NCBI GenBank assembly: GCA_002633005.1
Contig: NMRA01000158.1
Location: 122,229 to 186,228, forward strand
Source: Phoronis australis
Taxonomy: Eukaryota; Phoronida; Phoronidae
DNA length: 64,000 nt
Direction of reading: 5' to 3'
The position numbers and the translations under genes are program-made. This document shows, piece after piece, positions 1 through 12,300 of this stretch. How positions within the stretch are numbered: the first letter of the stretch is position 1; every line of letters begins with the position of its first letter. Below the pieces are notes generated by a model. It was not told where the DNA came from and made no database searches. It saw only the letters and a program-made list of their open reading frames with translations.

Positions 1-125
1 ATTGGACTACTGGTATTTTGGTGTATGTATTTTAGTTGAGGTGAATACACCTGATTTTCATGTTGTGACGTGTCCGTTTACTGTCGTACTTGAAGGATCT
101 TTATGAAATAAAGTTGTCTCTGTAA
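1..125 (+). repeat. Short interspersed repeat, copy 1 (pair with 12,197-12,300)
   Basis: The stretch beginning CTGGTATTTTGG, then TTTTAGTTGAGGTGAATRCACC, then GACGTGTCCGTT and GATCTTTATGAAAT, occurs again at 12,197-12,300 in the same order and orientation with scattered differences. It has no open reading frame of note. It is probably one end of an interspersed repeat cut by the window edge. From 126 to 489 I see nothing further. Confidence 0.6.
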
Positions 126-489
126 TTTGTAAATTAAAGCGAAGATGTCGTGATCTACATCTGTCAATAGCCTTTCACCTCTTCTATAAAATGGTTTAAC
201 CCTCTCTGTGTTACGGCGCTGAGATACGTGCTTTAAGGAAGTTGGTGGTCTAGGTTTGTAGTTCTAAAAAGGGTATGAATATAGACCCTTCTGTGATGCA
301 TCATCTTCTTAGTTGAACAGGCAAGTTCCGTCATAGACATGAGTCTGGTAAATAGAACACTAGAGGTAATGTACGCCATTGATCTAAATGCCTGGATTAT
401 TGTTTTTTCTATGATAGTGTCGTTTATGTGCCATATGAAGAGTGGTATGATTCAAGAAAATCAACAGGTTTGGTCGATCATTAAATGAA

Positions 490-1770
490 TTGCGCTTAAT
501 TGTGCTTAATTGTGCTTGAATATTCATGTATCTAAGGGCAGGTTTTTTTGTAGTCTAGTTTAAAAAAAATAAATGACGCAATACACAAAGCTTTTCACTT
601 GCAATATTAGAAACATTTCCGTAGCTGGCTCAACTCCTACTGGAGAGCGGCTTTCAAAAATCAATTTTGGTCTGTTACTAAGCGTTCCTGGCAATCTTTT
701 GTCCAGCATCAAGTGATACTGTAATAGTCCTGATTCACGTAAATGTTATTATGTCATAGGTTCCCTGCTGTAGTCCCTGTGCATATCTTTTACAAACAAC
801 AGGGTTATCTGAAAAAGGTCGTGTTTTATGCTCATTTTGAACATATAAAGCTGCTTGACTGGATCATTCCAACACGTATGTAGTCAAATGTCTTTCTAGT
901 ACCTAATCGAGTTGACACGCCCTCATCCTAATTGCTACATTCGCCTGGGAGGCTATATGAAACGTGTGGATTATTAAAAAGCACTAAAACAACCTTTTAT
1001 AATTGTCCCGTGTTCAAAACAGTTTCCTGTCCAGAAGTTTTACTCTGCACAGGGGCTGTAGACAAGGTGATCCTCTTTCTCCATATGTTTTCATTTTATG
1101 TGCTGAAATATTGGCTATCATCACGAAACAAGATAGGGGAAAATAAAGGCATTCAAATAGGAAATGATGAATTTATACTTACTCAGTATGCTGATGACAG
1201 CGTTTTTCTTAGATGGTTCACGGCGTAGTTTGGAAGCTACTATGGACGTTTTGAGTAGATATGCAGATATGTCTGGTTTGAGGGTAAATTATTCCAAAAC
1301 CAATGTTATTTGGTCGGGCAGTAAAAAAATTGTTAAGATGTTTTCCATCACGCAAGATGGAAGTTGGAATGGGGCATAACGGAATTTAAGATGCTTGGTA
1401 TCAAGTTCAGCGTTAACCTAGAAAAAATGATTGACATCAACTACAATAAGAGGATTGATGAAATCAATAATCTTATCAAAATTTTGTTTAGAAGAAAAAT
1501 CTCCTTTTTTGAAAGTTACGGTGGTGAAGACCTTGATGGTGCCAAAAATTATTTACATAATGACAACCCTGCGTACTCCATCAGACATTACTATGAATGA
1601 ATTGAACGCAAGCATCTTTAAGTTTATTTGGAATAACAAAGTTGAGAGAGTGATGAGAGATGTATATACAAATTACATCAGTCTGACTACAAAGGTTTAA
1701 ATAACTCTACCTAATTGCTTCACAGTTTGAGAACTGATATGAAACATATGAATCTTAAATAAAAAAATGA
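490..1770 (+). repeat. Interspersed repeat R1, copy 1, containing LINE sequence
   Basis: 490-985 and about 1,665-1,770 match 17,577-18,805 and 18,838-18,935 in order and orientation. Shared landmarks include GACGCAATACACAAAGCTTT, CATTCCAACACGTATGTAGT, GGATTATTAAAAAGCAC and CTAATTGCTTCACAGTTTGA. In this copy about 680 bp of LINE reverse-transcriptase sequence lies between the two matching blocks, where copy 2 has only about 30 bp. Either a LINE fragment inserted here, or R1 is itself a LINE-derived unit and copy 2 lost its middle. Confidence 0.75.
1000..1700 (+). pseudogene. Decayed L1-like LINE reverse transcriptase fragment
   Basis: Translation across several frames gives the block GCRQGDPLSPYVF (about 1,047-1,090), then the catalytic block QYADDS (about 1,182-1,199), then LGIKF followed by the thumb-like stretch KTLMVPKIIYIMTTL and NELNASIFKFIWNN. 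These are blocks of the reverse transcriptase of L1-like non-LTR retrotransposons. The blocks fall in different frames and are broken by stops, so no functional enzyme can be made. The same RQGDPLSPY block occurs on the minus strand at about 62.1 kb, so the two are related LINE copies. No endonuclease domain, 5' end or poly(A) tail is visible. Confidence 0.85.
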
Positions 1771-4300
1771 AGACATAAACTCAGCTGGCACAGGTTTCAG
1801 AACATTTTAGTACTAACCAATGTGTTGAGTTATCTTAGATCTACAAAATAAGATAAAAGATCCCCTGGCACTAACGGATTTCATGTCATTTGAAATCGAA
1901 AGTGACTAGTGGTTACGTCACTTCACTACCTATGAGTAATGCCGACAAACGTCAACAAAAAGTGAATATTTGCTACTAGTTGGCCTGCAAACTGCGAATC
2001 AATTTACAAATTTATCAAATTTCGTTTTTTCTAGGCACCGAGGGTACTTTACTTTATTTCTGAAAAGTACTCGTAGTCATGGAATTAGGATACTTACTAG
2101 ACAAACAGCAGTTTGTAGTTTTGGCAGGACACCTTTTGCGAGAGTTGAAATCCAAATCTCGTTGGTTTTACAAAGCTCATTAATCTTTTATGCAGGGCTA
2201 AAAAAAAACAAAACACCGCCGATAAATCATTTTCATAACATTTTCCTTCGAAAATCGTGGTTGCCCCCTCTGCGACTTTCCAAATCTTTCAGTGTTGTAT
2301 GAACAAAATCATGTATTTTTTATTTTATCTTTGATTGTCCTGTTAACACAGAAGATGATTACTGCGGGTTAACTCTGGACTCTGTCTGAACAAACGTTAT
2401 TTTTGAGGAATCTTCAAGTGGTTTTGATGCAGGGCGTTCAAAGCGGAGGACAGTGTCAAGGTGAAATATTCATTGGCAATTACAGGCAAAGGCAAAACCA
2501 CTGGTGACCAGATTTCCGTGGACGTTATACACACCGGTGACCTAAAGTCGTGAATATAAGCATAATAAGCAGTTGATTGTCATACTACCCAACGTCCGTT
2601 AGCAACAGCTCATGTGATGTCATGGACATATATATCAGCCTTCACAAATATACGTGTTTAGACAATCTCAATCCTTGTTTGTCTCCGTAAGCAGAGTTTT
2701 GAAACGGTCGCTGATATCGCCGGCCATTTTGAATGAGGCCTTAAAGTCGTGACCGTTTCGTTTAGACGGAAATGCACAACGTAAGACCACACAAGTCAAC
2801 TACAGTGCTTACAGTTACTAGACGACATCAAAACGCGTTACATTGTTTATTAATTCCGTTTCAATTGAAATAAATTGTTATATGTTTTGCACCCAACTTT
2901 GATGTGCACAGACGTTTTCAATGAGGTTGTTCTAGTAAAACGCTAAGAACCCAGCATCAATTATCTCTCTGTATTTTATTACTTTGACCAAGGAGTGTAC
3001 TAGTACTACACTCCTTGCTATGACCTTACAAAACTTGATCGACCCTGGGACATTTTGATCCATTGTTCAAGCTACCCCGTTTGAGTAAATCTGAAAGACG
3101 AATATTATTGAAAATATATCCCAAAAATGCACGAAAACGTGGATTAGTAAAATTTGCTGTTTTTAAGATACATTTGAAAGAAGAAGCCACTCACTCACTG
3201 TTAGTTATCATATTGTGAATACCAACACGTCCGGGTATTCGTTTGACGTTCGTAAGCAGACGAACGCTGGAAACTTCAACGCCAGATGTCGCGGGACCGG
3301 GCAGAAGAGGAAATAAGACCGTTCACGACTTTGGGACACTCACGACATTAGGTCCTCTGACGGTATAGCCGCCAGTGTCTCAATAACTTCATGTTGGAGA
3401 GGTAGGGCTGGCTAGTGTTATCATTTTGCTATCTGTATGCAGTTTTTTGTGACTGACAAGTGAAAAATGGCGAGACTTTCAAACAATGGGGGCTGACAAC
3501 ATGGAACCAGCTACCAGTGAGAAGATATTTCATCTGCGCAGTGGGAGGCACGGGGCAACATAGATGAATACGTGTGTGCGACTAGTTGTGAGAAGTTTAA
3601 AGACGTGAATCTAAATTACTTCCCTCTCCTCCAGAGGGCAAAAGTATCCTGTTCCAGGTGATCAGCCGTCACTTGATTATATATGTAACAAATCAAATCT
3701 TCAACGAACCCCAAAATGTGCATTTCACCTTACACATACACGTGCATTGCAGGTCACTTCCAAATTACACACGCTCAATGAACAGTAAGAAGGAAACACA
3801 CCCTTCCCTGTTGCCTGTCGCTAGAGAAGTGTCCGACACATACTGTCACGCCCGCATGCCCACGTAACAAAGGCGCACTGAGACGCAGCAAAGACATTAG
3901 CATAAGAATAAATTAACAATTATAACTAAATAAGCGTAACAATAAGCGTACAGTTACTAACGTTCCGTCACTTATAAATGGCTCCTGTTAGAAGCATGAT
4001 CAGATTTTCATCCACTACAGCGGTCACGTGAAAGACGTGAGGATGAAAAAGGCTGCTTTCAGTATGAAGTTCATAAGTATACGACAAGTATTGTATTGTT
4101 GCTCACGTTTTTTCATGACTTCTCAGCAGACTCACAATATACAGTGTATAAAATTTGAAGCAGTCTCAAGTTCAAAACATACCTTCATGCACATTGATTT
4201 CTAATAAATTGCTATACTGTGAGTCTTTGTGGTGCTTTAATAGCAAAACTACCAACATTTCGTGGGCAAAATCACAACAAATATTTCTAAATGTGGTAAC
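1771..4300. other. Intergenic, no recognised gene
   Basis: AT-rich sequence with no convincing exon, RNA gene or named mobile element on either strand. The open stretches at 1,970-2,302 and 3,658-3,867 have no recognisable domain. One short perfect hairpin lies at 2,990-3,016, with 10-bp arms AAGGAGTGTA and TACACTCCTT and a 7-nt loop. Confidence 0.5.
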
Positions 4301-4302
4301 TG

Positions 4303-5260
4303 ATCTAAGTGCTAATGGACTGGCTCAAATATGACACTCCTATGTTAACTGTTCAAAAGACACGTGATCTCGCTTACACGTACCTCCTCATCCCATACGT
4401 TACTCCTCAGTATGTATACAATATTGGACCACTTTAAAGTAAAAAGTGATATTTAATGGGGCTAAAATCTGGTTTAACACTCATCGTCCAGTTAATCTAT
4501 ACATAGTAGCATGGAAAACACGAGATATCTAAATGTATTCTTTGATTTACATGCCAGTGAATTGGTTCAAGTATGACACTCCTGACGTTAACTATTCAAA
4601 ATACATGTGACCTCGGCACCACCCTTAACTTATTATCACATACCGTACAAATAACTCATTCTGCAAAAACAATGTTGGAACAAATTAAAGTCAAAAATGA
4701 TATTTAGTGTGACTGCAATCTGGTTTAACACTGGTCATCTAGTTAAGTGGTACAAAGTAGCATGGAAAAACGAGATATCTAAATGTGTTCTTTGATCTAA
4801 ATGCCAGTGAATAGTTTCAAGTACGACATTTCCAATATCAACCTTTCAAAATACAGAGGAGGCAGTGTGGCCTGGTTGATAAGTGCCCGCTTTCTCACTA
4901 CTCGAGGTCGTGGGTTCAAGTCCCACCAGGTCACACTGCTAAGCCCTTGAGCCAGGTTTCTAGCTCCTCAGCTCGGTTTTAACCATATTTTAATAAAGCA
5001 TAAAAATATTTCCACGTGATCAGTGCAATGGGCCCACATGCGAGGCCTGCGCACGTCTGGTACAACGTGTATCAGACCGCCTGCAATTTTTTTAATTTCA
5101 AAATACAGGGCCCCTTCATCAACTTGCCATCACATATACTACCTGAAACTCGCCAGTCTGCCTAAGTCACCACCTTTTCTTAAGCTTGTACATAAATCAA
5201 CTCTCAGATAAGGCCTCGCTTTTTGGTTAATTGAGTGAATGCAATATGAATTTGAAATAC
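4303..5260 (+). repeat. Tandem repeat with unit of about 240-250 bp
   Basis: Three diverged units start near 4,312, 4,553 and 4,803. Each opens with a version of CAAGTATGACACTCC and continues with TTCAAAATACA, the block CTGGTTTAACACT, TAGCATGGAAAA and CGAGATATCTAAATGT. The spacing is 241 then 250 bp. The third unit is interrupted by a SINE (4,857-5,095), after which the unit resumes with GGCCCC and CATCACATATAC. Confidence 0.8.
4857..5095 (+). mobile_element. tRNA-derived SINE with 13-bp target-site duplication
   Basis: The 5' part (4,862-4,939) is tRNA-like. An acceptor-type stem GCAGTGTG pairs perfectly with CACACTGC, there is an A-box-like TGGTTGATAAGTGC, and the B box GGGTTCAAGTCCC lies in a T arm with a 5-bp stem. 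A tRNA-unrelated body follows to about 5,095, ending in a T-rich tail. The flanks carry an exact direct repeat, TTTCAAAATACAG, at 4,844-4,856 and 5,096-5,108. That is the signature of target-primed reverse transcription and fixes both ends. The insertion target is the third unit of the ~245-bp tandem repeat. Movement would have depended on a LINE partner. Confidence 0.88.
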
Positions 5261-6616
5261 CACCATCTTTAAATAAATTTAACAAAGTTTCAACCAGAAC
5301 ACTGAATAAATATCCTAAATTTTACTGACAAAATCACAACAAGTGTTGCTATATTGCATTTTGCAATTTCATCAGTTTCTACAATATCACATCAATAACA
5401 ACTGGGTAAATCACTCAGGCAACCAAACAGATTGTACAATGTTCGGGTGAAGATGAAACCTGGAGTATTCCTAGACATGACTGACTGTCAATTTCATTAT
5501 CTCCCTTACTTGACCATTTTCCAGTGCGCTTTAAGGCAGCCAAGCGTGAAAAGAAATATCCTGCTATGGTGTCAGCCAGCCTTCCTCCTTAAACTGCTTA
5601 ACCGTCTTCATCGCCTGTGCAGTTCTTGCGGGGCCTGCTTTGTTGTTCTACTTTCTGAAAAATGACAGGTAGTTTGTATCACTCTCGAATTACACACTTT
5701 TTGTAGAACTTCGCAGAGCCTAGCCACAACACAGGTGTGACTGCCTCTGAGTGACCCAAAGATTTTAGCTAAGATAATTCAGTTGACCCATGGCGTGTAA
5801 TATGTAAAACGATCCTAAGTACAACCAGAAAAACACTGTGGGTACTTGATTTATTTTTGCCAGTTTGACTGGATTCCTTTGAACAGCAAGAGGATATCGT
5901 ATGCAGATCTTAAATGTCGACATAGTGGGACTCCTAAAACATAACGGCACACTATGATTTCAAAATTCACTGACAGTCGAAGTGAAAAGAAATTGTGATG
6001 TGCAGGTTGTCTGTTAAATTTGGAATTTAGAACGCTATGACTACAGCATTCATCAACATATGTATGGGAAAAATAATTCCTGTAATGAACTAAAAAGAAG
6101 ACGCATAACAACAATAATGGTTATTGAAAAGTGAAAGTCAATGAGATATTGCATTTTCCGCTTGCAACACGTTGCCACTAGATGCACATAATCTCGGACT
6201 AAACCCACAACTAACACAAAACATTACTAGTAAGTGGACTGAATAGCTCTAGGCTAGCCTAGACGCGGACAAGTAAATGATTTGACTTAAGAACTCAAAA
6301 CTGTTCATAAGTTGTTTAGAGGTGCAGACATAGGACTACTGAATTCCACCAGTGGCACAATAAAAAACTGTCTATACTGTTCAAAACAAGTACTGTTGTT
6401 ACAGTTTTACGATGCATGCATGGTCACTCAGTTTGTGAATTTCCTGAAAGGAGAACCAGTAATTCCACTGCAGGGTACTGTATTTGAATAACAATTGTTT
6501 TTTATAGTGGTGCTAACTGGTTCTCAAATCAGATATCCATAAAACTGACTATTGCCGCTGAAGTGCTACCATCATGTGATAACTTCAAATTCAAACAAAT
6601 TAATAGTAGTACTCAC
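5261..6616. other. Intergenic, no recognised gene
   Basis: AT-rich sequence. The open stretches at 5,432-5,665 (plus) and 5,765-6,114 (minus) have no recognisable domain, signal peptide or convincing splice sites. Confidence 0.45.
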
Positions 6617-6995
6617 CAGATCCAACAGGAAAGAACGGATTGACATTGTTGAGTTCCAGTAGAAGTAAGTTGACTTTAGACATTTCAGCCAGCATCCCCA
6701 AGTCATGCTTGGCACGTGAGCTACTGCTAATGAAATGGATGTTTGCACAGTCTACTTTGTTTCCATAGGACTCCAAGATAAGCTCAGTGTCTTGCCCTTG
6801 CCTTGGACGCATTCACACAAGTCCGGTGAACACGCATTTGTAAATTGTCCGACTCTCGTCAAAATCAGTTTCCGCAGTTTGTAGGTGTGTTGACTTGGCA
6901 CTCACTTTATGCTGCATCAAGATTTCACACATGAGCAGAAGATGATCTTTAGAGGTCTCAAACACTTCACCACACTTCATCATAACAGTTAACAT
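6617..6995 (-). pseudogene. Exon-like open frame with one in-frame stop, unknown product
   Basis: One minus-strand frame is open from the ATG at 6,995 to a good splice donor (CTG|GTGAGTACT, exon edge 6,617), except for a single TGA between GLV and MRPRQ (about 6,813-6,815). The first part (60 residues) begins MLTVMMKCGEVFETSKD. The second (about 65 residues to the donor) includes SYGNKVDCANIHF and ends NVNPFFPVG. Composition looks protein-like, but I recognise no family. It could be a decayed exon, two real exons with a start at the second methionine, or chance. The TTTAG acceptor at 7,029-7,030 does not extend the frame because stops follow it. Confidence 0.3.
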
Positions 6996-9220
6996 TGCAA
7001 GTCAGGATCACCACCCACTTTGCCACCACTAAAGTGACATCTGCGAATTTTAATGAAATGGAAAAATACCTTTTAAAAATGCGCCTGACATAATGACACT
7101 AAACTAAATATTAATGAAACAACTTTTGAATCAAAACTATGCATTCTACTGGTGTTGTAGTGTTCCAAACAGGTATCGGTATTGAAGGTAATTTCCACTA
7201 AGGTGGTTGTCACAATCTTGAAATTCCCATAAGAAAAGGCTCCGCGCCAGATGATTTTATTGCAACAATTAACATCACTAAGATTGAAACGTCGTGTGTA
7301 AAAGTCGGGTGTTGATCAGTGTTGTGCCAGCTGAGATATACAGGCTCAAAGTGTGGCGAAATTTCAGTACTTTGTTAACCTCTGACCCCTCTATACTTTA
7401 TGCCTGAAATTTTGAACTTAGCGGCAGAGATAATGAGTATTGTTTAACATTTTTGTGAAGCCGAAGACTTGCTTAATATTAAAATTACAAACAAATAATG
7501 ATTTTATGCACCGATATTTTTATTGTGCATTGCAAATAAGGCATTTTCGGTGAGTCCATTGCATGGTATACCACCAAAATAGAGGCTCCTTGATTTCTCC
7601 CCCTTAAACAAGGCAAAATGAGATTGGAATTTATTGTTTTGTTTATCATCCCAAAGGTTACTAAAATGCAAATCTGTGGCATTGGGTTTATCACCCCTCT
7701 GGGCATTTTGCCTGCTGTGAGCCGTACTTCACTCTTAAGAAGCCAAGTACCACAAATCATACAATAAAAATTGAAAGGCAAATATTGTGAAGAGTGAACA
7801 ATCCATGGCTTTCAGAGATGATTTTTTACAATTTTGTTATGAGTTCATTGAATTAAAATTTCTAACACATGGAGATGTCATTTGCATTCAAAACTAAAGC
7901 AAGATTTTGAAACTGTTCTTCAGAAATCTGGTGTGCATGAAGTTATTTGGAGAGGCAGTCTTAAGAAATGAATGTTGAAGCTACCCACAGTTGCAGTTTG
8001 TGCCCAAGTGAGAGATAAGAAAGTGAATTGAGGCTAGTATTCAATAATTCATCTGCTGACACACTAATTAAGACAGCCCATTATTACATTTTTTAATGAA
8101 ACATGTGCCCGAATCCTGCATGCCTCCAAACAGGGACTCCGACGTGTTTGACCCTTAATGGCATGCTGGCCAACTGCCTGTGTGCAGTGCTGAACCCTCT
8201 CACCCCCTATAATCGGCCATAGTTTGCTCCTTTGCGGTGGAGCTTTGCAGTTAAAATGGATGGCAATGCCCACAGCTACATTAACAGTACTCAACGATGT
8301 ACGCTGCAAGTGCAAAATGAAACATGTGTGCAGGGAAACTGATTTTGTGCTGCAATGCGGGGTTAAACAGTTCAGAATTGTGCATTTGTGACAATTGTAG
8401 TAACATCAGCAACACTGACTGCATATCTTTGGATAGTTCTTTGACAATGAAGATGAGATATTTTAAGTCAACCGTGAATAGACCGCCAGCTTCTCCAACC
8501 CCGTTTTATTTTTGTGTTATTTAAGTATGAGCTGTGAGTTTCATTCGGTGATTTAGTCACAGCAAGTACATACTTTGGTCATAGTCATGTATTTGTCTTA
8601 GACTGCTTGAATGCTAGACAACTGTCAGAATAACTTAGTGTTTTCATACACTCGATGTGTTTATAGATCCTTCAACCTTGTTGCTTTTTGTTCAACATAT
8701 TTCTGATATATTATTCAAACAAATTGTGTTTTTTCCCATTAGTCAATAGTGCAGTCACTGACACACACATTTTAATCACTCTTGGGTGTACTGTCTTATT
8801 TTGCGTATCAGACAATGCCAGAAAAACATCCTTGTAACATCCAGATTTAGTTCATATTCCTGCCACTAGGTGTAACTTTACGTTTTTTAAATTTCACTCT
8901 TTGCAAATTCTTTACAAAAGAGAGACATGTAATTTGAGTGTATTATTGTTAAATACAATGATATTGATGAGACTTGATTAGTTGTATTACAAAAAGGTGA
9001 GAAGACTGGTATTTTTACTAAGGTCTTTGGTAACTATTACATAACTTCAAAACCAATTTTGTCAAAAATATGCAACTTTATATGCTGGAACTTTTTAGAT
9101 TTTGAAAATACACTACTAAATGAATTACAAAACACCAAAATAAAATTTCCCCCTGGAGTACTCACAAAAAGTACTTTCTAGAGGACCTAAAAACACTTGG
9201 TCCGCCGCCCATATCGGTAT
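6996..9220. other. Intergenic, no recognised gene
   Basis: AT-rich. Open stretches at 7,485-7,781 and 8,064-8,315 (minus) and 8,324-8,524 (plus) have no recognisable domain or family. Confidence 0.45.
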
Positions 9221-9224
9221 ATCC

Positions 9225-10048
9225 TTATTTCTTACAGTTTTGCCAGTGGAAGTAATTTACTGTAGGGTGACTGGGATAAAAACTGGAAGATAATGTTTTG
9301 ATGCTTCGGTCAAGAATATTGCGAAACGTCTGTTCGACCCTTTTACGTTTGAGGTCATAGGATGGTTTCATATAGAGGGTATAATTATTAGATTTTAAAG
9401 AGGAGGTCAACGTTTTTTCTGCTTTAGAATTCATTTTCCATTTTTGTTACCAAGAGCTGATTTTATTCAAGTCGGGTTGTAGCTGCAACGCCATCTCAGG
9501 ACTGTCTCTTGCAAAGAGGTAAAAAGAGTGTGTCATCTGCATAAAGTTACACGACACGGGTTATTAGGAAGGTTATTAACATAAACCAAAATGAGAAGTG
9601 TTCCTAATACGATACCGTGTTGTACACCTGCGTATGCAAACCCAGGAGGAGATGATGTTGAAAAAACACGAACACTGTATATACAAACTAAGAGATATGA
9701 GGTATTCAGAAGATTCCCAGTAATGCCATGTGGTCGGAGATTATGGAGAAGAAGGTCATGAGCGACACAATCGAAAGCAGAATCTATATCTAGAAAAATG
9801 GAACTGACACTCGGGCACGTGACTATGTAAAACATGCTGGACACGTCTATGAAGAAATTAGGTACCCTGTCAATTTTATTCGAAATCGCGTTGTTGCAGG
9901 GGCACGCGAAGATTGTAACGATAGGTAGGATTCTCAAAAGTCGATTTCTTTTAAAAAATGGACACCTTTTGAATTGGCACGAAAAGATTGCAACTCTAGA
10001 AAGGAGTTGAAAAACTCGACTTCTTTCCAAGAAATTAGACAGAAACAA
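9225..10048 (-). pseudogene. Decayed CR1/jockey-like LINE reverse transcriptase
   Basis: The minus strand carries the reverse-transcriptase block FLDIDSAFDCVAHDLLLHNL (usual form DxxKAFDxVxHxxLxxKL), then HGITGNLLN, then GVQHGIVLGTLLILVYVNNL (usual form GVPQGSVLGPLLFLIYINDL). After one or more stops come a weak DDT block and the KW-K-N--KT region near 9,440. The order matches the palm region of the CR1/jockey type, a different lineage from the L1-like copies at 1.0 and 60.8-62.9 kb. Several stops and frame changes make it a dead copy. The upstream 60 or so residues of the open frame are not recognisably LINE. Confidence 0.8.
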
Positions 10049-11020
10049 TGTCCGATTTCTTCAAACTGTCATATTACGGTGGTAAGCAACAGTTGTAAAG
10101 GTAGTGGCTTTGCAGGCCCCAGATTCTATTTCTTTAATGAACATGAATACATTTCAAATGAAATTCAAATATAAATACTTTTGAGCAATGTAGCTATAGC
10201 CACGTCTTAGATTTGTTAGCAAAGTAAATTGCACTACAATTATACAACTCTACGAGTCAGAGCCTTATCCGAAAGTCAGCACTTTACAGAAAAGTACATA
10301 ACCACGGGTGAGAAACAACATGACCGCCGGTCCTCTAAATCAGACTGACTCATCCAAAACAGGACCTCCGGGGATGAAATGGGACCGTCGCATCAGAAAA
10401 TGGGACTGACGCACCTAAAAACATGACCGCACCACCACAAAACAGGACCGCCGGGGACTGAACATGACCGCCGGACAATATGCGGTTTCAATCCCGGCGG
10501 TCATGTTCAGACATGTTTGCAAGAGCATTACTTGCTTCTTATAGGGGCTTAGTTGCCGATAAAACTCAATTAGTGGAGTCTTTAACTACAACGAATCAAA
10601 ATGCACAACCCCATGGAACGCCGTCTTGGATTGTACTCATGGTAACAGTGGCATGTGCACGTGACCAGTTGAAAAATGACACGTTTTCGAAGAAATGAGA
10701 CTGATGTCCTGTCCAATTTCTTCGAAAACACTCTGTTCCCGTAGCATTCGCAAGATTGTAACGGTAGACAGGATTTTAAAAATTGGACTCTGTTCGAGAA
10801 AATTTAATAGTGGCGTTGTCGATTTTCTTCAAAACGCCATGTTGCAATGAGCACTTACTTTCCAACGGTAAAGGAACCTCTTTTTCCAAGGAACTATGGT
10901 GGCACTATCCAATTTCTTCGAAACTCCATGATGCGGTGGCATATAAATATTGCAATGTTAAAGAGACCTTGCTAAACTCCACTTCTATGTCTTTAATGAA
11001 TACCTTTCAAGTGAAAAACA
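9880..11020. repeat. Degenerate direct repeats around a GACCGCC-rich core
   Basis: Related phrases recur: CGATTTCTT or CAATTTCTTCGAAA, then AAGATTGTAACGGTAG, then GGATTTT-AAA--GGAC, roughly every 90-130 bp on both sides of 10,310-10,510. Near 10,110-10,160 and 10,960-11,010 both sides share a TCTTTAATGAA--ATTTCAA-TGAAA tail. The core is a cluster of GACCGCCGG and GGGACYG-type words. No coding potential is recognised. It resembles an old tandem or transposon-derived array. Confidence 0.5.
10458..10510. repeat. Perfect 17-bp inverted repeat (hairpin)
   Basis: Arms CTGAACATGACCGCCGG (10,458-10,474) and CCGGCGGTCATGTTCAG (10,494-10,510) are exact reverse complements around a 19-nt spacer. The same word, ACATGACCGCC, recurs upstream at about 10,319 and 10,420, so the hairpin belongs to the local GACCGCC-rich array. 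No T-run follows, and this is eukaryotic DNA, so it is not a terminator. Confidence 0.8.
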
Positions 11021-12196
11021 GATAAAATAATTTTAACATCCTGATGTTGTAGTGCGGCTCACTTTGCGAAGAAATCGACGACGTGGCTTTCCCACCATTG
11101 GCGTTGTGTGTTTGAACTATTTCCCTACAATGATTTGGAAAATTACTGCAGCCTGGCGCAACGCAAAACATTATAAACGTGGTCGCCTGAGATACAGTAC
11201 AATACTTACGTAACTGGGCGTTTGTGGTTGCTGTAGAGTCTGGCACGTCTTCTTGCTTCAGAGGTGGGTCTGAAACTGAAGTATGACTGACGCTTTGTTT
11301 AATTGTTGCCCTTGCGAGTTTGAAGAATAGCGGTTGTCAATTGATACATCGATTTACAGTCTCCATTGTGCCTTTATTCGTTTCAAAAGCTTTAGTTCAT
11401 CATATTTACTCTGTGCACATATTTTCGGGTCAGTAAAGGCATAATGAAGACATTATTGTTAGTCTCCGTCAGTTTGAAATGATGTTCTTGAGGCTAACTA
11501 TACCACCTCAATCCGGTCATATGAGGCTCGTGATGGCGCCTAATTGCTGTTGAAAGTTTAAACAATTAGCGAACGGATATGGAACTGTATAGGCGCCATA
11601 ACGTCCTCACAAACCCACATCACCCCACAAACTTCACAACTCCCCACAGTTACCACAACATCCCCACAACACCCCGCACAACACCCTCACAAATTCACAA
11701 CACCCGAGAAGCAACAACAACTCCCACATTCTCTCACACCAGACGCCACAACACAACGGACTTGAGTGGCGCCAGTTCCAGAAGATGGGAATATCCTCTC
11801 CACCCTGGTCCTGCCTCGTATCTGGTCTTGTCGTCGTGTACGTTACAAGCGGGCCGGGGTCGACTTTCCGTCCCTTCTGGGGTCGAACTTGGTGGTTTTG
11901 ACGAACATGACGCGCAATGTCCTTGGACTCCTCAGGCAACAAATATTCACAATACACCTTTAGAGCATACATTTTTGCACACTTACTGTTACTCCGTGGT
12001 GAATGATAGTTTGTGCCGGTCGCCGACATGTTTACCGTTACACGCGGCCGACAGTATGTTTCGTTGTTAGCGGCCTCTACTGTTACACTTGGTATCAATT
12101 AATTGTTGCCTCCGATGTTTTTCAAATCAGGAGTTTTCTGCAACGACGTGCCCGTCGACTTATGCGGTCTGCATATACCCGATGCACACAAGCATA
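11021..12196. other. Intergenic with a CCAC-rich low-complexity patch
   Basis: About 11,600-11,720 is a low-complexity tract rich in CCCCACAAC/CACAAC words, which keeps frames open on both strands (11,579-12,070 plus and 11,634-12,098 minus). Neither translation looks like a protein. Nothing else is recognised. Confidence 0.5.
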
Positions 12197-12300
12197 GCAC
12201 TGAACTGGTATTTTGGTTTACATGTTTTAGTTGAGGTGAATGCACCTTACCTTCGTTTTATGACGTGTCCGTTCAAAATCGTACTTAAAAGATCTTTATG
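12197..12300 (+). repeat. Short interspersed repeat, copy 2 (pair with 1-125)
   Basis: Matches the window start with CTGGTATTTTGG, TTTTAGTTGAGGTGAATGCACC, ATGACGTGTCCGTT and GATCTTTATGAAAT in the same order. The 12,301-13,116 stretch that follows holds nothing I recognise. Confidence 0.6.

Noticed and set aside
4862-4939. Functional tRNA gene
   Set aside because: The tRNA-like fold is good, but it is joined to a non-tRNA body and a T-rich tail and flanked by a 13-bp duplication, so it is the head of a SINE. The anticodon arm is also unconvincing.
11579-12098. 163-codon plus and 154-codon minus frames
   Set aside because: Held open by a CCAC-rich low-complexity tract; the translations are not protein-like.
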